From Stutzerimonas stutzeri TS44 (GTDB lineage Bacteria; Pseudomonadota; Gammaproteobacteria; Pseudomonadales; Pseudomonadaceae): a stretch of 64,000 nt of DNA. The translations under genes and the position numbers were made by a program. Under the pieces are notes generated by a model. It was not told where the DNA came from, made no database searches, and worked only from the letters and a program-made list of their open reading frames with translations. The stretch lies in assembly GCA_000263395.1 (NCBI GenBank), contig AJXE01000017.1, forward strand, positions 24,915 through 88,914, given 5' to 3'. Shown one piece after another: positions 9,618 to 19,074 of the stretch (the stretch's first letter is position 1; each line of letters opens with the position of its first letter).

Positions 9618-10871
9618 ATGTTCAGCAAACAGGACCAGATCCAGGGCTACGACGATGAACTGTTCGCCGCCATCGAGCAGGAGGAACGTCGCCAGGAAGA
9701 TCACATCGAACTGATCGCCTCGGAGAACTACACCAGCAAGCGCGTCATGCAGGCCCAGGGCAGCGGACTGACCAACAAGTACGCCGAAGGCTACCCGGGC
9801 AAGCGCTACTACGGCGGCTGCGAGCACGTCGACAAGGTCGAGGCACTGGCCATCGAGCGTGCCAAGGAACTGTTTGGCGCCGACTACGCCAACGTCCAGC
9901 CGCACTCCGGTTCCTCGGCCAACGGCGCCGTCTACCTGGCCCTGCTGCAGCCCGGCGACACCCTGCTGGGCATGAGCCTGGCCCACGGCGGCCACCTGAC
10001 CCACGGCGCCAAGGTTTCCTCCTCGGGCAAGCTGTACAACGCCGTGCAGTACGGCATCGACACCGCTACCGGCCTGATCGACTACGACGAGGTCGAGCGC
10101 CTGGCGCTGGAGCACAAGCCGAAGATGATCGTCGCCGGCTTCTCCGCCTACTCCAAGACCCTCGACTTCCCGCGCTTTCGCGAGATCGCCGACAAGGTCG
10201 GCGCCTACCTGTTCGTCGACATGGCCCACGTCGCCGGGCTGGTCGCCGCCGGCCTGTACCCGAACCCCGTGCCGTTCGCCGACGTGGTCACCACCACCAC
10301 CCACAAGACCCTGCGCGGCCCGCGTGGCGGCCTGATCCTCGCCAAACACAACGAGGAGATCGAGAAGAAGCTCAACGCTGCGGTATTCCCCGGCGCTCAG
10401 GGCGGCCCGCTGATGCACGTGATCGCGGCCAAGGCGGTGTGCTTCAAGGAAGCCCTGGAGCCTGGCTTCAAGGCCTACCAGCAGCAGGTCATCGACAACG
10501 CCCAGGCGATGGCCAAGGTGTTCATCGAGCGCGGCTACGACGTGGTTTCCGGTGGTACCGACAACCACCTGTTCCTGGTCAGCCTGATCAAGCAGGGCAT
10601 CACCGGCAAGGATGCGGACGCGGCCCTGGGTTACGCCGGCATCACCGTCAACAAGAACGCGGTGCCCAACGACCCGCAGTCGCCCTTCGTCACTTCGGGC
10701 CTGCGCATCGGTACGCCGGCCATCACCACCCGCGGCTTCAAAGAGGCCCAGAGCATCGCGCTGGCTGGCTGGATCTGCGACATCCTCGACCACATGGACG
10801 ATGCCGACGTCGCGGCTGAGGTGGCCCGCCAGGTCGCCGGTCTGTGCGCGGACTATCCGGTTTACCGCTAA
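9618..10871 (+). CDS. glyA: Serine hydroxymethyltransferase (EC 2.1.2.1)
   Basis: PLP enzyme of 417 aa that interconverts glycine plus 5,10-methylene-THF with serine. The family N-terminus, the HGGHLTHG segment and the PLP-lysine motif [14 protein letters not shown] are all visible. CAGGAGAAT precedes the ATG. Here it takes the glycine and the one-carbon unit released by sarcosine oxidase and makes serine for the dehydratase at the start of the window. The same glyA-soxBDAG order is known from P. aeruginosa. Confidence 0.97.
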   Translation: MFSKQDQIQGYDDELFAAIEQEERRQEDHIELIASENYTSKRVMQAQGSGLTNKYAEGYPGKRYYGGCEHVDKVEALAIERAKELFGADYANVQPHSGSSANGAVYLALLQPGDTLLGMSLAHGGHLTHGAKVSSSGKLYNAVQYGIDTATGLIDYDEVERLALEHKPKMIVAGFSAYSKTLDFPRFREIADKVGAYLFVDMAHVAGLVAAGLYPNPVPFADVVTTTTHKTLRGPRGGLILAKHNEEIEKKLNAAVFPGAQGGPLMHVIAAKAVCFKEALEPGFKAYQQQVIDNAQAMAKVFIERGYDVVSGGTDNHLFLVSLIKQGITGKDADAALGYAGITVNKNAVPNDPQSPFVTSGLRIGTPAITTRGFKEAQSIALAGWICDILDHMDDADVAAEVARQVAGLCADYPVYR

Positions 10872-10986
10872 CGCATCGCTTAAGACATAGGAGCCGGCCG
10901 GCTGGCGAAGCGCGGCAGCACGGGCGAACCAATCGCCCGACTGCCACGGGTCAAGAAGCGTCCGGGACAGAATCGAGGAGCACCTT

Positions 10987-12237
10987 ATGCAACGTTATTC
11001 CGGCTTCGGCCTGTTCAAGCACTCCCTGAGCCATCACGAGAACTGGCAGCGCATGTGGCGCAACCCCACGCCCAAGCAGGTGTACGACGTGATCATCGTC
11101 GGCGGCGGCGGCCACGGTCTGGCCACGGCCTACTACCTGGCCAAGGAATTCGGCGTGAAGAACGTCGCCGTGGTGGAAAAGGGCTGGCTGGGCGGCGGCA
11201 ACACCGCGCGCAACACCACCATCGTGCGTTCCAACTACCTCTGGGACGAGTCGGCGCAGCTCTACGAGCATGCCATGAAGCTCTGGGAAGGCCTTTCCCA
11301 GGACATCAACTACAACGTCATGTACTCGCCACGCGGCGTCTACAACCTGTGCCACACCCTGCAGGACATGCGCGACTCGGAACGCCGGGTCAACGCCAAC
11401 CGCCTCAACGGCATCGACGGCGAGCTGCTCGACACCCGCCAGGTCGCCGAGGAAATCCCCTACCTCGACTGCGGCAAGCACACCCGCTACCCGATCCTGG
11501 GTGCCACCGTGCAGCGGCGCGGCGGCGTCGCCCGCCACGACGCGGTGGCCTGGGGCTATGCGCGGGCCGCAGACGCCGCCGGCGTCGATCTGATCCAGCA
11601 GACCGAAGTGACCGGATTCCGCAAGCAGGACGGCGTGGTGATCGGTGTGGAAACCAACCGCGGCTTCATCGGCGCCCGCCGCGTGGGCGTGGTTACCGCC
11701 GGCAACTCGGGGCACATGGCCAAGCTCGCCGGCTTCCGCCTGCCGATCGAGTCGCACCCGCTGCAGGCGCTGGTTTCCGAACCGATCAAGCCCATCATCG
11801 ACAGCGTGATCATGTCCAACGCCGTGCACGGCTACATCAGCCAGTCGGACAAGGGCGACCTGGTCATCGGTGCCGGCATCGACGGCTACAACGGCTACGG
11901 CCAGCGTGGCTCCTACCCGACCGTCGAGCACACCCTGCAGGCCATCGTCGAGATGTTCCCGGTGCTCTCGCGCGTGCGCATGAACCGTCAGTGGGGCGGC
12001 ATCGTCGACACCAGCCCGGACGCCTGCCCGGTCATCTCCAAGACGCCGGTGAAGAACCTGTTCTTCAACTGCGGCTGGGGCACCGGTGGCTTCAAGGCCA
12101 CTCCCGGCTCGGGCCACGTGTTCGCCGCCAGCCTGGCGCGCGGCGAAATGCATCCGCTGGCCCTGCCCTTCGCTATGGATCGCTTCCACACCGGCGCGCT
12201 CATCGACGAGCACGGCGCGGCGGCGGTGGCGCACTGA
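10987..12237 (+). CDS. soxB: Sarcosine oxidase beta subunit
   Basis: A 416-aa FAD-dependent subunit of the heterotetrameric sarcosine oxidase (EC 1.5.3.24). The dinucleotide-binding motif VIIVGGGGHGLATAYYLA lies near residues 36-53. This subunit holds the covalent FMN/FAD site where sarcosine is oxidised, giving glycine and 5,10-methylene-THF. The start is preceded by GAGGAGCACCTT. First gene of soxBDAG; an intergenic hairpin pair separates it from soxD. Confidence 0.97.
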   Translation: MQRYSGFGLFKHSLSHHENWQRMWRNPTPKQVYDVIIVGGGGHGLATAYYLAKEFGVKNVAVVEKGWLGGGNTARNTTIVRSNYLWDESAQLYEHAMKLWEGLSQDINYNVMYSPRGVYNLCHTLQDMRDSERRVNANRLNGIDGELLDTRQVAEEIPYLDCGKHTRYPILGATVQRRGGVARHDAVAWGYARAADAAGVDLIQQTEVTGFRKQDGVVIGVETNRGFIGARRVGVVTAGNSGHMAKLAGFRLPIESHPLQALVSEPIKPIIDSVIMSNAVHGYISQSDKGDLVIGAGIDGYNGYGQRGSYPTVEHTLQAIVEMFPVLSRVRMNRQWGGIVDTSPDACPVISKTPVKNLFFNCGWGTGGFKATPGSGHVFAASLARGEMHPLALPFAMDRFHTGALIDEHGAAAVAH

Positions 12238-12248
12238 TCCCGATGGAA

Positions 12249-12313
12249 GGTGGATAGCGGCTCCGCCGTATCCACCGAAGCCGCTTTGCGGTGGATGGCG
12301 CGGGCCATCCACC
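12249..12313. repeat. Twin REP-like hairpins between soxB and soxD
   Basis: Two adjacent inverted repeats with related stems: GGTGGATA/TATCCACC (12249-12256 and 12269-12276) and GGTGGATGGC/GCCATCCACC (12290-12299 and 12304-12313). The GGTGGAT...ATCCACC theme is typical of P. stutzeri-group palindromic repeats. Lying inside an operon, they could tune soxB versus soxDAG mRNA stability. Confidence 0.7.
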
Positions 12314-12336
12314 CCACGAGTCGTAGGAGACACATC

Positions 12337-12663
12337 ATGCTGAACATTTTCTGCCCCCACTGCGGGGAATTGCGTAGCGAAGAGGAATTCCACGCCGCCG
12401 GCCAGGCGCACATCGCGCGGCCGCTGGACCCCGAGGCCTGCACCGACGCCGAGTGGGGCGAATACCTGTTCTTCCGCGACAACCCGCGCGGCCTGCACCA
12501 CGAACTCTGGCTGCACGCGGCCGGTTGCCGCAAGTACTTCAATGCCACGCGGCACACCATCAGCTACGAAATCGTCGAGACCTACAAGATCGGCGAGCAG
12601 CCAAGCCACGGCGAACACGCCCACGTCGAAAAAAAACAACAAGCACAGGAAGCCACGGCATGA
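12337..12663 (+). CDS. soxD: Sarcosine oxidase delta subunit
   Basis: A 108-aa zinc-binding small subunit. The N-terminal CPHCGELRSEEEF and the later histidine/cysteine pair (HAAGCRKYF) are the expected zinc ligands. The start at 12337 is set by the family N-terminus MLNIFCP and the TAGGAGA site just upstream; the longer frame from 12250 would run through the hairpin repeat. Its stop overlaps the soxA start by 4 nt (ATGA), indicating translational coupling. Confidence 0.95.
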   Translation: MLNIFCPHCGELRSEEEFHAAGQAHIARPLDPEACTDAEWGEYLFFRDNPRGLHHELWLHAAGCRKYFNATRHTISYEIVETYKIGEQPSHGEHAHVEKKQQAQEATA

Positions 12664-15600
12664 GCCAGATCAACCGCCTGTCCATCGGTGGCCGCGTCGA
12701 CCGCAGCCAACCGCTGACCTTCGTTTTCAACGGCCAGAGCTATCAGGGTTATGCCGGCGACAGCCTGGCCTCGGCCCTGCTGGCCAACGGGGTCGATATC
12801 ATCGGCCGCAGCTTCAAGTACTCGCGGCCGCGCGGCATTGTCGCCGCCGGCGCCGAGGAGCCCAATGCCGTGCTGCAGATCGGCTCGCGCGAAGAGACCC
12901 AGATCCCCAACGTGCGCGCCACCCAGCAGGCCCTCTACCCGGGCCTGGTGGCCAACAGCACCAACGGCTGGCCGAGCGTCGACAAGGACATGATGGGCAT
13001 CCTCGGCAAGGTCGGCGGGAAGATGATGCCGCCCGGCTTCTACTACAAGACCTTCATGTACCCCTCCTCGCTGTGGATGACCTACGAGAAGTACATCCGC
13101 AAGGCCGCAGGCCTGGGGCGTGCACCGACGCAGAACGACCCGGACATCTACGACCACGTCAACCGCCATTGCGACGTGCTGGTGGTCGGTTCCGGCCCCG
13201 CGGGCCTGGCTGCCGCCCTGGCCGCCGGCCGCAGCGGTGCGCGAGTGATCCTCGCCGATGAGCAGGAGTCGTTCGGCGGCAGCCTGCTGGACACCCGCGA
13301 AACCCTGGACGGCAAGCCGGCCAGCGAATGGGTAGCCAGCGTCCTCGCCGAGCTGCAAGGCATGCCGGAAGTGACGCTGCTGCCGCGCGCCACGGTCAAC
13401 GGCTACCACGACCACAACTTTCTGACCATCCACCAGCGCCTGACCGACCACCTGGGCGAAACCATGCCGCGCGGCGCCTTCGCCCAGCTGCAGCCACGCC
13501 AGCGCATGCACCGCGTGCGTGCCGGGCGGGTGGTGCTGGCCACCGGCGCCCACGAGCGTCCGCTGGTGTATGCCAACAACGACGTACCCGGCAACATGCT
13601 GGCCGGCGCCATCAGCACCTATGTGCGCCGCTATGGCGTGGCGCCGGGCCGCAAGCTGGTGCTGTCGACCAACAACGACTACGCCTACCGCGTGGTGCTC
13701 GACTGGCTCGACGCCGGCCTGGAAGTGGTCGCGGTCGCCGACGCGCGGCACAACCCGCGCGGCAGCTGGGTCAACGAAGTCCGCGCGCGTGGCGTGCGAG
13801 TGCTGACCGGCCGCGCGGTGATCGACGTGCGTGGCAGCAAGCGCGTGGAAGGGGCGCGGATCGCCCAGATCGATACCGTCAGCATGCGCGTGACCGGCTC
13901 CGGCGAGTGGTTCGATTGCGACCTGATCGCCAGCTCCGGCGGCTACAGCCCGGTGGTGCACCTGGCTTCGCACCTGGGCGGCAAGCCGACCTGGCGTGAC
14001 GACATCCTCGCCTTCGTTCCCGGTGAGGGCTTCCAGAAGCGCATCTGCGCCGGCGCGGTGAACGGCGTGTTCAGCCTCGGCGATGCGCTCATCGACGGCT
14101 ACGAAGCCGGCGTGCAGGCCGCGCTGGAAACCGGCTACAAGGCCGCCGGCGGCAAGCTGCCGCGTGCCGAGCAGCGCGTCGAGGAGGCGACCATCGCGCT
14201 CTTCCAGGTGCCGCACGACAAGCCCACGGCGCGCGCGCCCAAGCAGTTCGTCGACCTGCAGAACGACGTGACCGCCGCCGGCATCGAGCTGGCGGTGCGC
14301 GAAGGCTTCGAGTCGGTCGAGCACGTCAAGCGCTACACCGCGCTGGGCTTCGGTACCGACCAGGGTAAGCTGGGCAACATCAACGGCCTGGCCATCGCGG
14401 CGCGCGCACTGGGGGTGAGCATCACGCAGATGGGCACCACCATGTTCCGCCCCAACTACACGCCGGTGACCTTCGGCGCCGTCGCCGGGCGCCACTGCGG
14501 CCCGCTGTTCGAGCCCAAGCGTCATACCGCCATGCAGGCCTGGCACGTGAAGAACGGCGCCGAGTTCGAGGACGTCGGCCAGTGGAAGCGCCCCTGGTAC
14601 TTCCCCCGCCAGGGCGAGGACATGCACGCCGCGGTGGCCCGCGAGTGTATGGCGGTGCGCAACAGCGTCGGCATCCTGGATGCCTCGACGCTGGGCAAGA
14701 TCGACATCCAGGGTCCGGACGCGCGCGAGTTCCTCAACCGCATCTACACCAACGCCTGGACCAAGCTGGACGTGGGCAAGGCGCGCTACGGTCTGATGTG
14801 CAAGGAAGACGGCATGGTCTTCGATGACGGTGTGACCGCCTGCCTGGCCGACAACCACTTCGTCATGACCACCACCACCGGTGGCGCGGCGCGGGTGCTG
14901 CAGTGGCTGGACCTGTACCACCAGACCGAGTGGCCGGACCTGAAGGTGTACTTCACCTCGGTGACCGACCACTGGGCGACCATGACCCTCTCGGGCCCCA
15001 ACAGCCGCAAGCTGCTGGCCGAGGTGACCGACATCAATCTGGACAAGGAAGCCTTCCCCTTCATGGCCTGGAAGGAAGGCAAGGTCGGGGGCGTGCCGGC
15101 GCGGGTGTTCCGCATCTCCTTCACCGGCGAGCTGTCCTACGAGGTCAACGTGCAGGCCGACTACGCCCTGGGCGTCTGGGAGCAGATCATCGAGGCCGGC
15201 AAGAAGTACGACCTGACGCCCTATGGCACCGAGACCATGCACGTGCTGCGCGCCGAGAAGGGCTTCATCATCGTCGGCCAGGACACCGACGGCTCGGTGA
15301 CCCCGGACGACCTGAACATGGGCTGGGCGGTATCGCGCAACAAGGCCTTCTCCTTCGTCGGCTGGCGCGGCATGAACCGTGCCGACAGCCTGCGCGAGGA
15401 CCGCAAGCAGCTGGTCGGCCTGCGGCCGGTCGATCCGCGCAAGGTGCTGCCGGAAGGCGCACAGCTGGTCTTCGACCCCAAGCAGAGCATCCCGATGAAG
15501 ATGGTCGGCCACGTGACCTCCAGCTACATGAGCGCGGCCATGGGCCACAGCTTCGCGATGGGCGTGGTCAAGGGCGGCCTGAAGCGCATGGGCGAGCGGG

Positions 15601-15695
15601 TCTACGCGCCGCTGTCCGACGGCAGCGTGGTGGAGGCGGAGATCGTCAACGCGGTGTTCTACGACCCCAAAGGCGAGCGGCAGAACGTCGCCTGA
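12660..15695 (+). CDS. soxA: Sarcosine oxidase alpha subunit
   Basis: A 1011-aa subunit with an N-terminal 2Fe-2S-like/ubiquitin-fold region (about 15-100), a central NAD-binding Rossmann domain (motif VLVVGSGPAGLAAALAAG near residues 173-190) and a C-terminal aminomethyltransferase (GcvT-like) folate domain. It channels the one-carbon unit from sarcosine to tetrahydrofolate. The start overlaps the soxD stop, so the upstream frame from 12453 is discarded. The length agrees with Pseudomonas orthologues of roughly 1,005 aa. Confidence 0.97.
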   Translation: MSQINRLSIGGRVDRSQPLTFVFNGQSYQGYAGDSLASALLANGVDIIGRSFKYSRPRGIVAAGAEEPNAVLQIGSREETQIPNVRATQQALYPGLVANSTNGWPSVDKDMMGILGKVGGKMMPPGFYYKTFMYPSSLWMTYEKYIRKAAGLGRAPTQNDPDIYDHVNRHCDVLVVGSGPAGLAAALAAGRSGARVILADEQESFGGSLLDTRETLDGKPASEWVASVLAELQGMPEVTLLPRATVNGYHDHNFLTIHQRLTDHLGETMPRGAFAQLQPRQRMHRVRAGRVVLATGAHERPLVYANNDVPGNMLAGAISTYVRRYGVAPGRKLVLSTNNDYAYRVVLDWLDAGLEVVAVADARHNPRGSWVNEVRARGVRVLTGRAVIDVRGSKRVEGARIAQIDTVSMRVTGSGEWFDCDLIASSGGYSPVVHLASHLGGKPTWRDDILAFVPGEGFQKRICAGAVNGVFSLGDALIDGYEAGVQAALETGYKAAGGKLPRAEQRVEEATIALFQVPHDKPTARAPKQFVDLQNDVTAAGIELAVREGFESVEHVKRYTALGFGTDQGKLGNINGLAIAARALGVSITQMGTTMFRPNYTPVTFGAVAGRHCGPLFEPKRHTAMQAWHVKNGAEFEDVGQWKRPWYFPRQGEDMHAAVARECMAVRNSVGILDASTLGKIDIQGPDAREFLNRIYTNAWTKLDVGKARYGLMCKEDGMVFDDGVTACLADNHFVMTTTTGGAARVLQWLDLYHQTEWPDLKVYFTSVTDHWATMTLSGPNSRKLLAEVTDINLDKEAFPFMAWKEGKVGGVPARVFRISFTGELSYEVNVQADYALGVWEQIIEAGKKYDLTPYGTETMHVLRAEKGFIIVGQDTDGSVTPDDLNMGWAVSRNKAFSFVGWRGMNRADSLREDRKQLVGLRPVDPRKVLPEGAQLVFDPKQSIPMKMVGHVTSSYMSAAMGHSFAMGVVKGGLKRMGERVYAPLSDGSVVEAEIVNAVFYDPKGERQNVA

Positions 15696-15772
15696 GCCAA
15701 CCCCGAACCAGCCCCGGCGGCTCGCGACCGGCAGAACGCCGCGAGTCGCCGCTACAGAATGCAGGTGAAACC

Positions 15773-16402
15773 ATGACTACGAGCAATATCTACCAGCAAC
15801 GCCCCGAGCAAGGCCGTGCCGAATCGCCGCTGCACCACGCCGGCCTGGCCGAACTGGTCGGCCGCGGCCACCCCAACGCCGGCATCCGCCTGCGCGAGAA
15901 GAAGCTGCGCGGCCATCTGACCCTGCGCGGCGATGCCCGCAACCCGGCATTCGTCCGCGGCGTGAAGGCGGCCACCGGCATGGAGCTGCCGGTCGCCCTG
16001 ACCCTAGTCGCCGACGGCGAGACCTCGCTGCAGTGGATGGGTCCGGATGAATGGCTGCTGATCGTTCCGCAGGGCGAGGAGTTCGCCACCGAGCAACGCC
16101 TGCGCGAGGCGCTGGTCGGCCAGCACATCCAGGTCGTCAACGTCAGCGGCGGGCAGACCCTGCTCGAACTGTCGGGTGAGCAGGTCCGCGACGTACTGAT
16201 GAAGTCGACCTCCTACGACGTGCATCCGAGCAGCTTCCCGGTGGGCAAGGCAGTGGGCACTAATTTCGCCAAGACCCAACTGGTGATTCGCCACACCGCC
16301 GAGGATGTCTGGGAGCTGCTGGTGCGGCGCAGCTTCGCCGACTACATCTGGCTCTGGCTGCAGGACGCCTGTGCCGAGTACGGCCTGGCGATCGAGGCCT
16401 GA
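15773..16402 (+). CDS. soxG: Sarcosine oxidase gamma subunit
   Basis: A 209-aa subunit of the GcvT-like fold that packs against the alpha subunit. Typical SoxG features are the LQWMGPDEWLLIVP segment and the C-terminal VRRSFADYIWLWLQDAC segment. GCAGGTGAAACC precedes the ATG. Last sox gene, followed 118 nt later by purU. Confidence 0.94.
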   Translation: MTTSNIYQQRPEQGRAESPLHHAGLAELVGRGHPNAGIRLREKKLRGHLTLRGDARNPAFVRGVKAATGMELPVALTLVADGETSLQWMGPDEWLLIVPQGEEFATEQRLREALVGQHIQVVNVSGGQTLLELSGEQVRDVLMKSTSYDVHPSSFPVGKAVGTNFAKTQLVIRHTAEDVWELLVRRSFADYIWLWLQDACAEYGLAIEA

Positions 16403-16520
16403 TTCACCCACTCTCTCCGGGAGAGCGCGAGACGAGGGCGGCAACGGTTGCCGCCCTCGCCCCTGCACCATCCATGCGCCCCGCTCCCGGGCAGAGGGCT
16501 GAATCGCAACGGAGTCCATC

Positions 16521-17378
16521 ATGAGCCGCACCCCCGATACCTGGATCCTGACCGCCCACTGCCCGAGCATGCTCGGTACCGTGGATGCGGTGACGCGCTA
16601 CCTGTGTGAACGCAGCTGCTACGTCACCGAACACCACAGCTTCGATGACCGCATAGCCAACCGCTTCTTCATCCGCGTCGAGTTCCGTGCGCCGCCCGGT
16701 TTCGACGAGAGCGACTTTCACGCCGGCCTGGCCGAGCGTATCGCGCCCTTCCAGATGAAGGCCGAGCTGACTCCGCCGGGCTATCGCGCCAAGGTGGTGA
16801 TCATGGTCTCCAAGGCCGACCACTGCCTGCACGACCTGCTCTATCGCCAGCGCATCGGCCAGCTGCCGATGGACGTGGTGGCGATCGTCTCCAACCACCC
16901 GGACCTGGAACCCTTGGCGCGCTGGCACTCGATCGCCTACCACCACTTCCCGCTGGACCCGCAGGACAAGCCGGCGCAGGAGCGCCAGGTGTTGCAGGTC
17001 ATCGAGGACAGCGGTGCCGAACTGGTGGTGCTGGCGCGCTACATGCAGGTGCTCTCGCCGGAGCTGTGCCGCATCCTCGACGGCCGCGCGATCAACATTC
17101 ACCACTCGCTGCTGCCCGGCTTCAAGGGCGCCAAGCCCTACCACCAGGCCTACCAGAAGGGCGTCAAGCTGGTCGGCGCCACCGCCCACTTCATCAACAA
17201 CGATCTCGACGAGGGCCCAATCATCGCCCAGGGGGTCGAGGCGGTGGACCACACCCACTACCCCGAGGACCTGATCGCCAAGGGCCGCGACATCGAATGT
17301 CTGACCCTCGCCAAGGCCGTCGGTTACGTCCTCGATCGCCGGGTGTTCCTGCACACCAACCGCACGGTGGTGCTGTAA
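16521..17378 (+). CDS. purU: Formyltetrahydrofolate deformylase (EC 3.5.1.10)
   Basis: A 285-aa cytosolic enzyme releasing formate from 10-formyl-THF. It has an N-terminal ACT-like domain (about 8-85) and a C-terminal formyltransferase fold with the signature HHSLLPGFKGAKPYHQAY. Located after soxG as in P. aeruginosa, it regenerates free THF when sarcosine oxidation loads the one-carbon pool. No formaldehyde dehydrogenase gene follows here, unlike P. aeruginosa; an OprD-type porin takes that place. Confidence 0.95.
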   Translation: MSRTPDTWILTAHCPSMLGTVDAVTRYLCERSCYVTEHHSFDDRIANRFFIRVEFRAPPGFDESDFHAGLAERIAPFQMKAELTPPGYRAKVVIMVSKADHCLHDLLYRQRIGQLPMDVVAIVSNHPDLEPLARWHSIAYHHFPLDPQDKPAQERQVLQVIEDSGAELVVLARYMQVLSPELCRILDGRAINIHHSLLPGFKGAKPYHQAYQKGVKLVGATAHFINNDLDEGPIIAQGVEAVDHTHYPEDLIAKGRDIECLTLAKAVGYVLDRRVFLHTNRTVVL

Positions 17379-17618
17379 CCCGCGCGCCATACCGCTCACC
17401 CAGGCCCGGGCATCCTGCCGCGGGCACGCACCCAGGAGGATATCGCCACCGAAACCAGGCCCAACTGCTCCTCCGTCTGCGCGCAGCTCAGGGCTGCGTG
17501 AATGCCCGCCTCCCGTTCACGTTGCACGGCCAACACCCGGTGTCGACGGCGACCCCGTACGGGTCGCAACGCGACGCGAGGCATCGATCCGACAACAACA
17601 AAAAGAAGGACAAGCATC

Positions 17619-18959
17619 GTGCAGTTATCCCCGTTCAGCGTCATCGCACTGGCCGTGGCCAGTGTCGCCGCCGCCCCGCTGGCCACGGCCAGCCAGCAGT
17701 CCGAAGCGGCCGGCTTCATCGAAGACAGCAACCTGACGTTGCTGAACAAGAACTACCTCTTCTACCGCGATTTCCGTAACGACCCGGACACGCAGAACTA
17801 CCGCCGCGAGTGGGCGCACGCGCTGCGGGCTTCGTTCAGTTCCGGCTATACCCGGGGCTGGATCGGCCTGGGCATCGATGCCCACGCCGCGCTGGCGGTC
17901 AAGCTGGACAGTGTGCGCGGCAACGGCAGCGCCGGCACCGGCATCCTGCCGACGGGCTCGGACGGCCAAGCGCCGGACGACTACAGCTATGCCGGCGCAG
18001 CGCTCAAGGCGCGGATATCCAACACCGAACTCAAGATCGGCGACGTGATTCCCACCGCTCCGGTGTTCGCCACCGGCACCTCGCGCATGCTGCCCGGCAC
18101 CGCGCGCGGCATCCAGCTGCTGAGCAACGAGATCGAGGGCCTGAACCTGGACGCCGCGCACTTCACGGCGATCCGCGACGGCAGCGCCAGCACCAACCGC
18201 GACGGCATGATCACCCTCTCCTACGGCGGCGCGGTCGATGCCAGTAGCGTTGACTACCTGGGCGGCAGCTACCTGGTCGGCGGCGGCCTGAGCGCCAAGC
18301 TCTACGGCGCAAAGCTGGACGATGTCTGGAACCAGTACTACGCCAACCTCAACCAGGTCGTGCCGCTGAGCGACAGCCAGGCACTGACCTTCGACTTCAA
18401 CCTCTACGAGACCCGCGACACCGGACGGGCGCTGGCCGGCAACATCGACAACACCGCCTGGTCGCTGTCGGCAGCCTATGCCTTCTCCGCGCACAAGCTC
18501 ACCTTCGTCTACCAGCAGGTCGACGGTGACGAGCCGATGGACTACATCTCGATGGATGGCGGCAATATCGGCGACTCGATCTGGCTCGGCAACTCGGTCC
18601 AGTATTCGGACTTCAACGGACCGAACGAGAAGTCCTACCAGCTGCGCTACGACCTGGACATGGCCAACTACGGCGTGCCCGGGCTGACCCTGATAGCACG
18701 CTACATCACTGGTCGGGACGTCGATGCCAGCCATTACGACGGCGGGCCGAACGGCGCCTACGGCTGGTACAGCGCGGGGCTCGATGGTCAGAAGGGTGAG
18801 CACTGGGAGCGCGATCTCGAGGCCAACTACGTGGTGCAGTCCGGCCCGGCCAAGGACCTGTCCGTACGCGTCCGCTATGCCACCCACCGCGCCAACGGCT
18901 TCGACTCCGACGTCGACGAGTTGCGGGTGATCACCCAGTATCCGCTCGATATCTTCTGA
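17619..18959 (+). CDS. OprD-family outer-membrane porin
   Basis: A 446-aa predicted outer-membrane beta-barrel. It has a signal peptide ending ATA-SQQ near residue 27, followed by the OprD-type opening GFIEDSNLTLLNKNYLFYRDF and a repeated aromatic strand pattern up to a C-terminal phenylalanine. The GTG start at 17619 is supported by AAGAAGGA at 17603-17610 and places the signal peptide at the N-terminus; an ATG at 17502 would add a non-signal extension. OprD porins admit small amino-acid-like solutes, so uptake of creatinine, creatine, sarcosine or betaines is a reasonable guess from context. Confidence 0.87.
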   Translation: MQLSPFSVIALAVASVAAAPLATASQQSEAAGFIEDSNLTLLNKNYLFYRDFRNDPDTQNYRREWAHALRASFSSGYTRGWIGLGIDAHAALAVKLDSVRGNGSAGTGILPTGSDGQAPDDYSYAGAALKARISNTELKIGDVIPTAPVFATGTSRMLPGTARGIQLLSNEIEGLNLDAAHFTAIRDGSASTNRDGMITLSYGGAVDASSVDYLGGSYLVGGGLSAKLYGAKLDDVWNQYYANLNQVVPLSDSQALTFDFNLYETRDTGRALAGNIDNTAWSLSAAYAFSAHKLTFVYQQVDGDEPMDYISMDGGNIGDSIWLGNSVQYSDFNGPNEKSYQLRYDLDMANYGVPGLTLIARYITGRDVDASHYDGGPNGAYGWYSAGLDGQKGEHWERDLEANYVVQSGPAKDLSVRVRYATHRANGFDSDVDELRVITQYPLDIF

Positions 18960-19074
18960 CGCTGGCGACCGCAGCCGGGGCCGCCAGCGGTCCCGCTGCA
19001 CGCCCGAACATTCGAGGCCTCTGCATGCGAGGGCGGCGCGTCTGGCGTTCCGCCCTCTCTTGCGTTGCCTCGGC

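Noticed and set aside
12582..15548. A 988-aa open frame on the minus strand
   Set aside because: It is the antisense shadow of soxA, with a His/Ala/Val-rich composition caused by GC-rich third positions and no domain.
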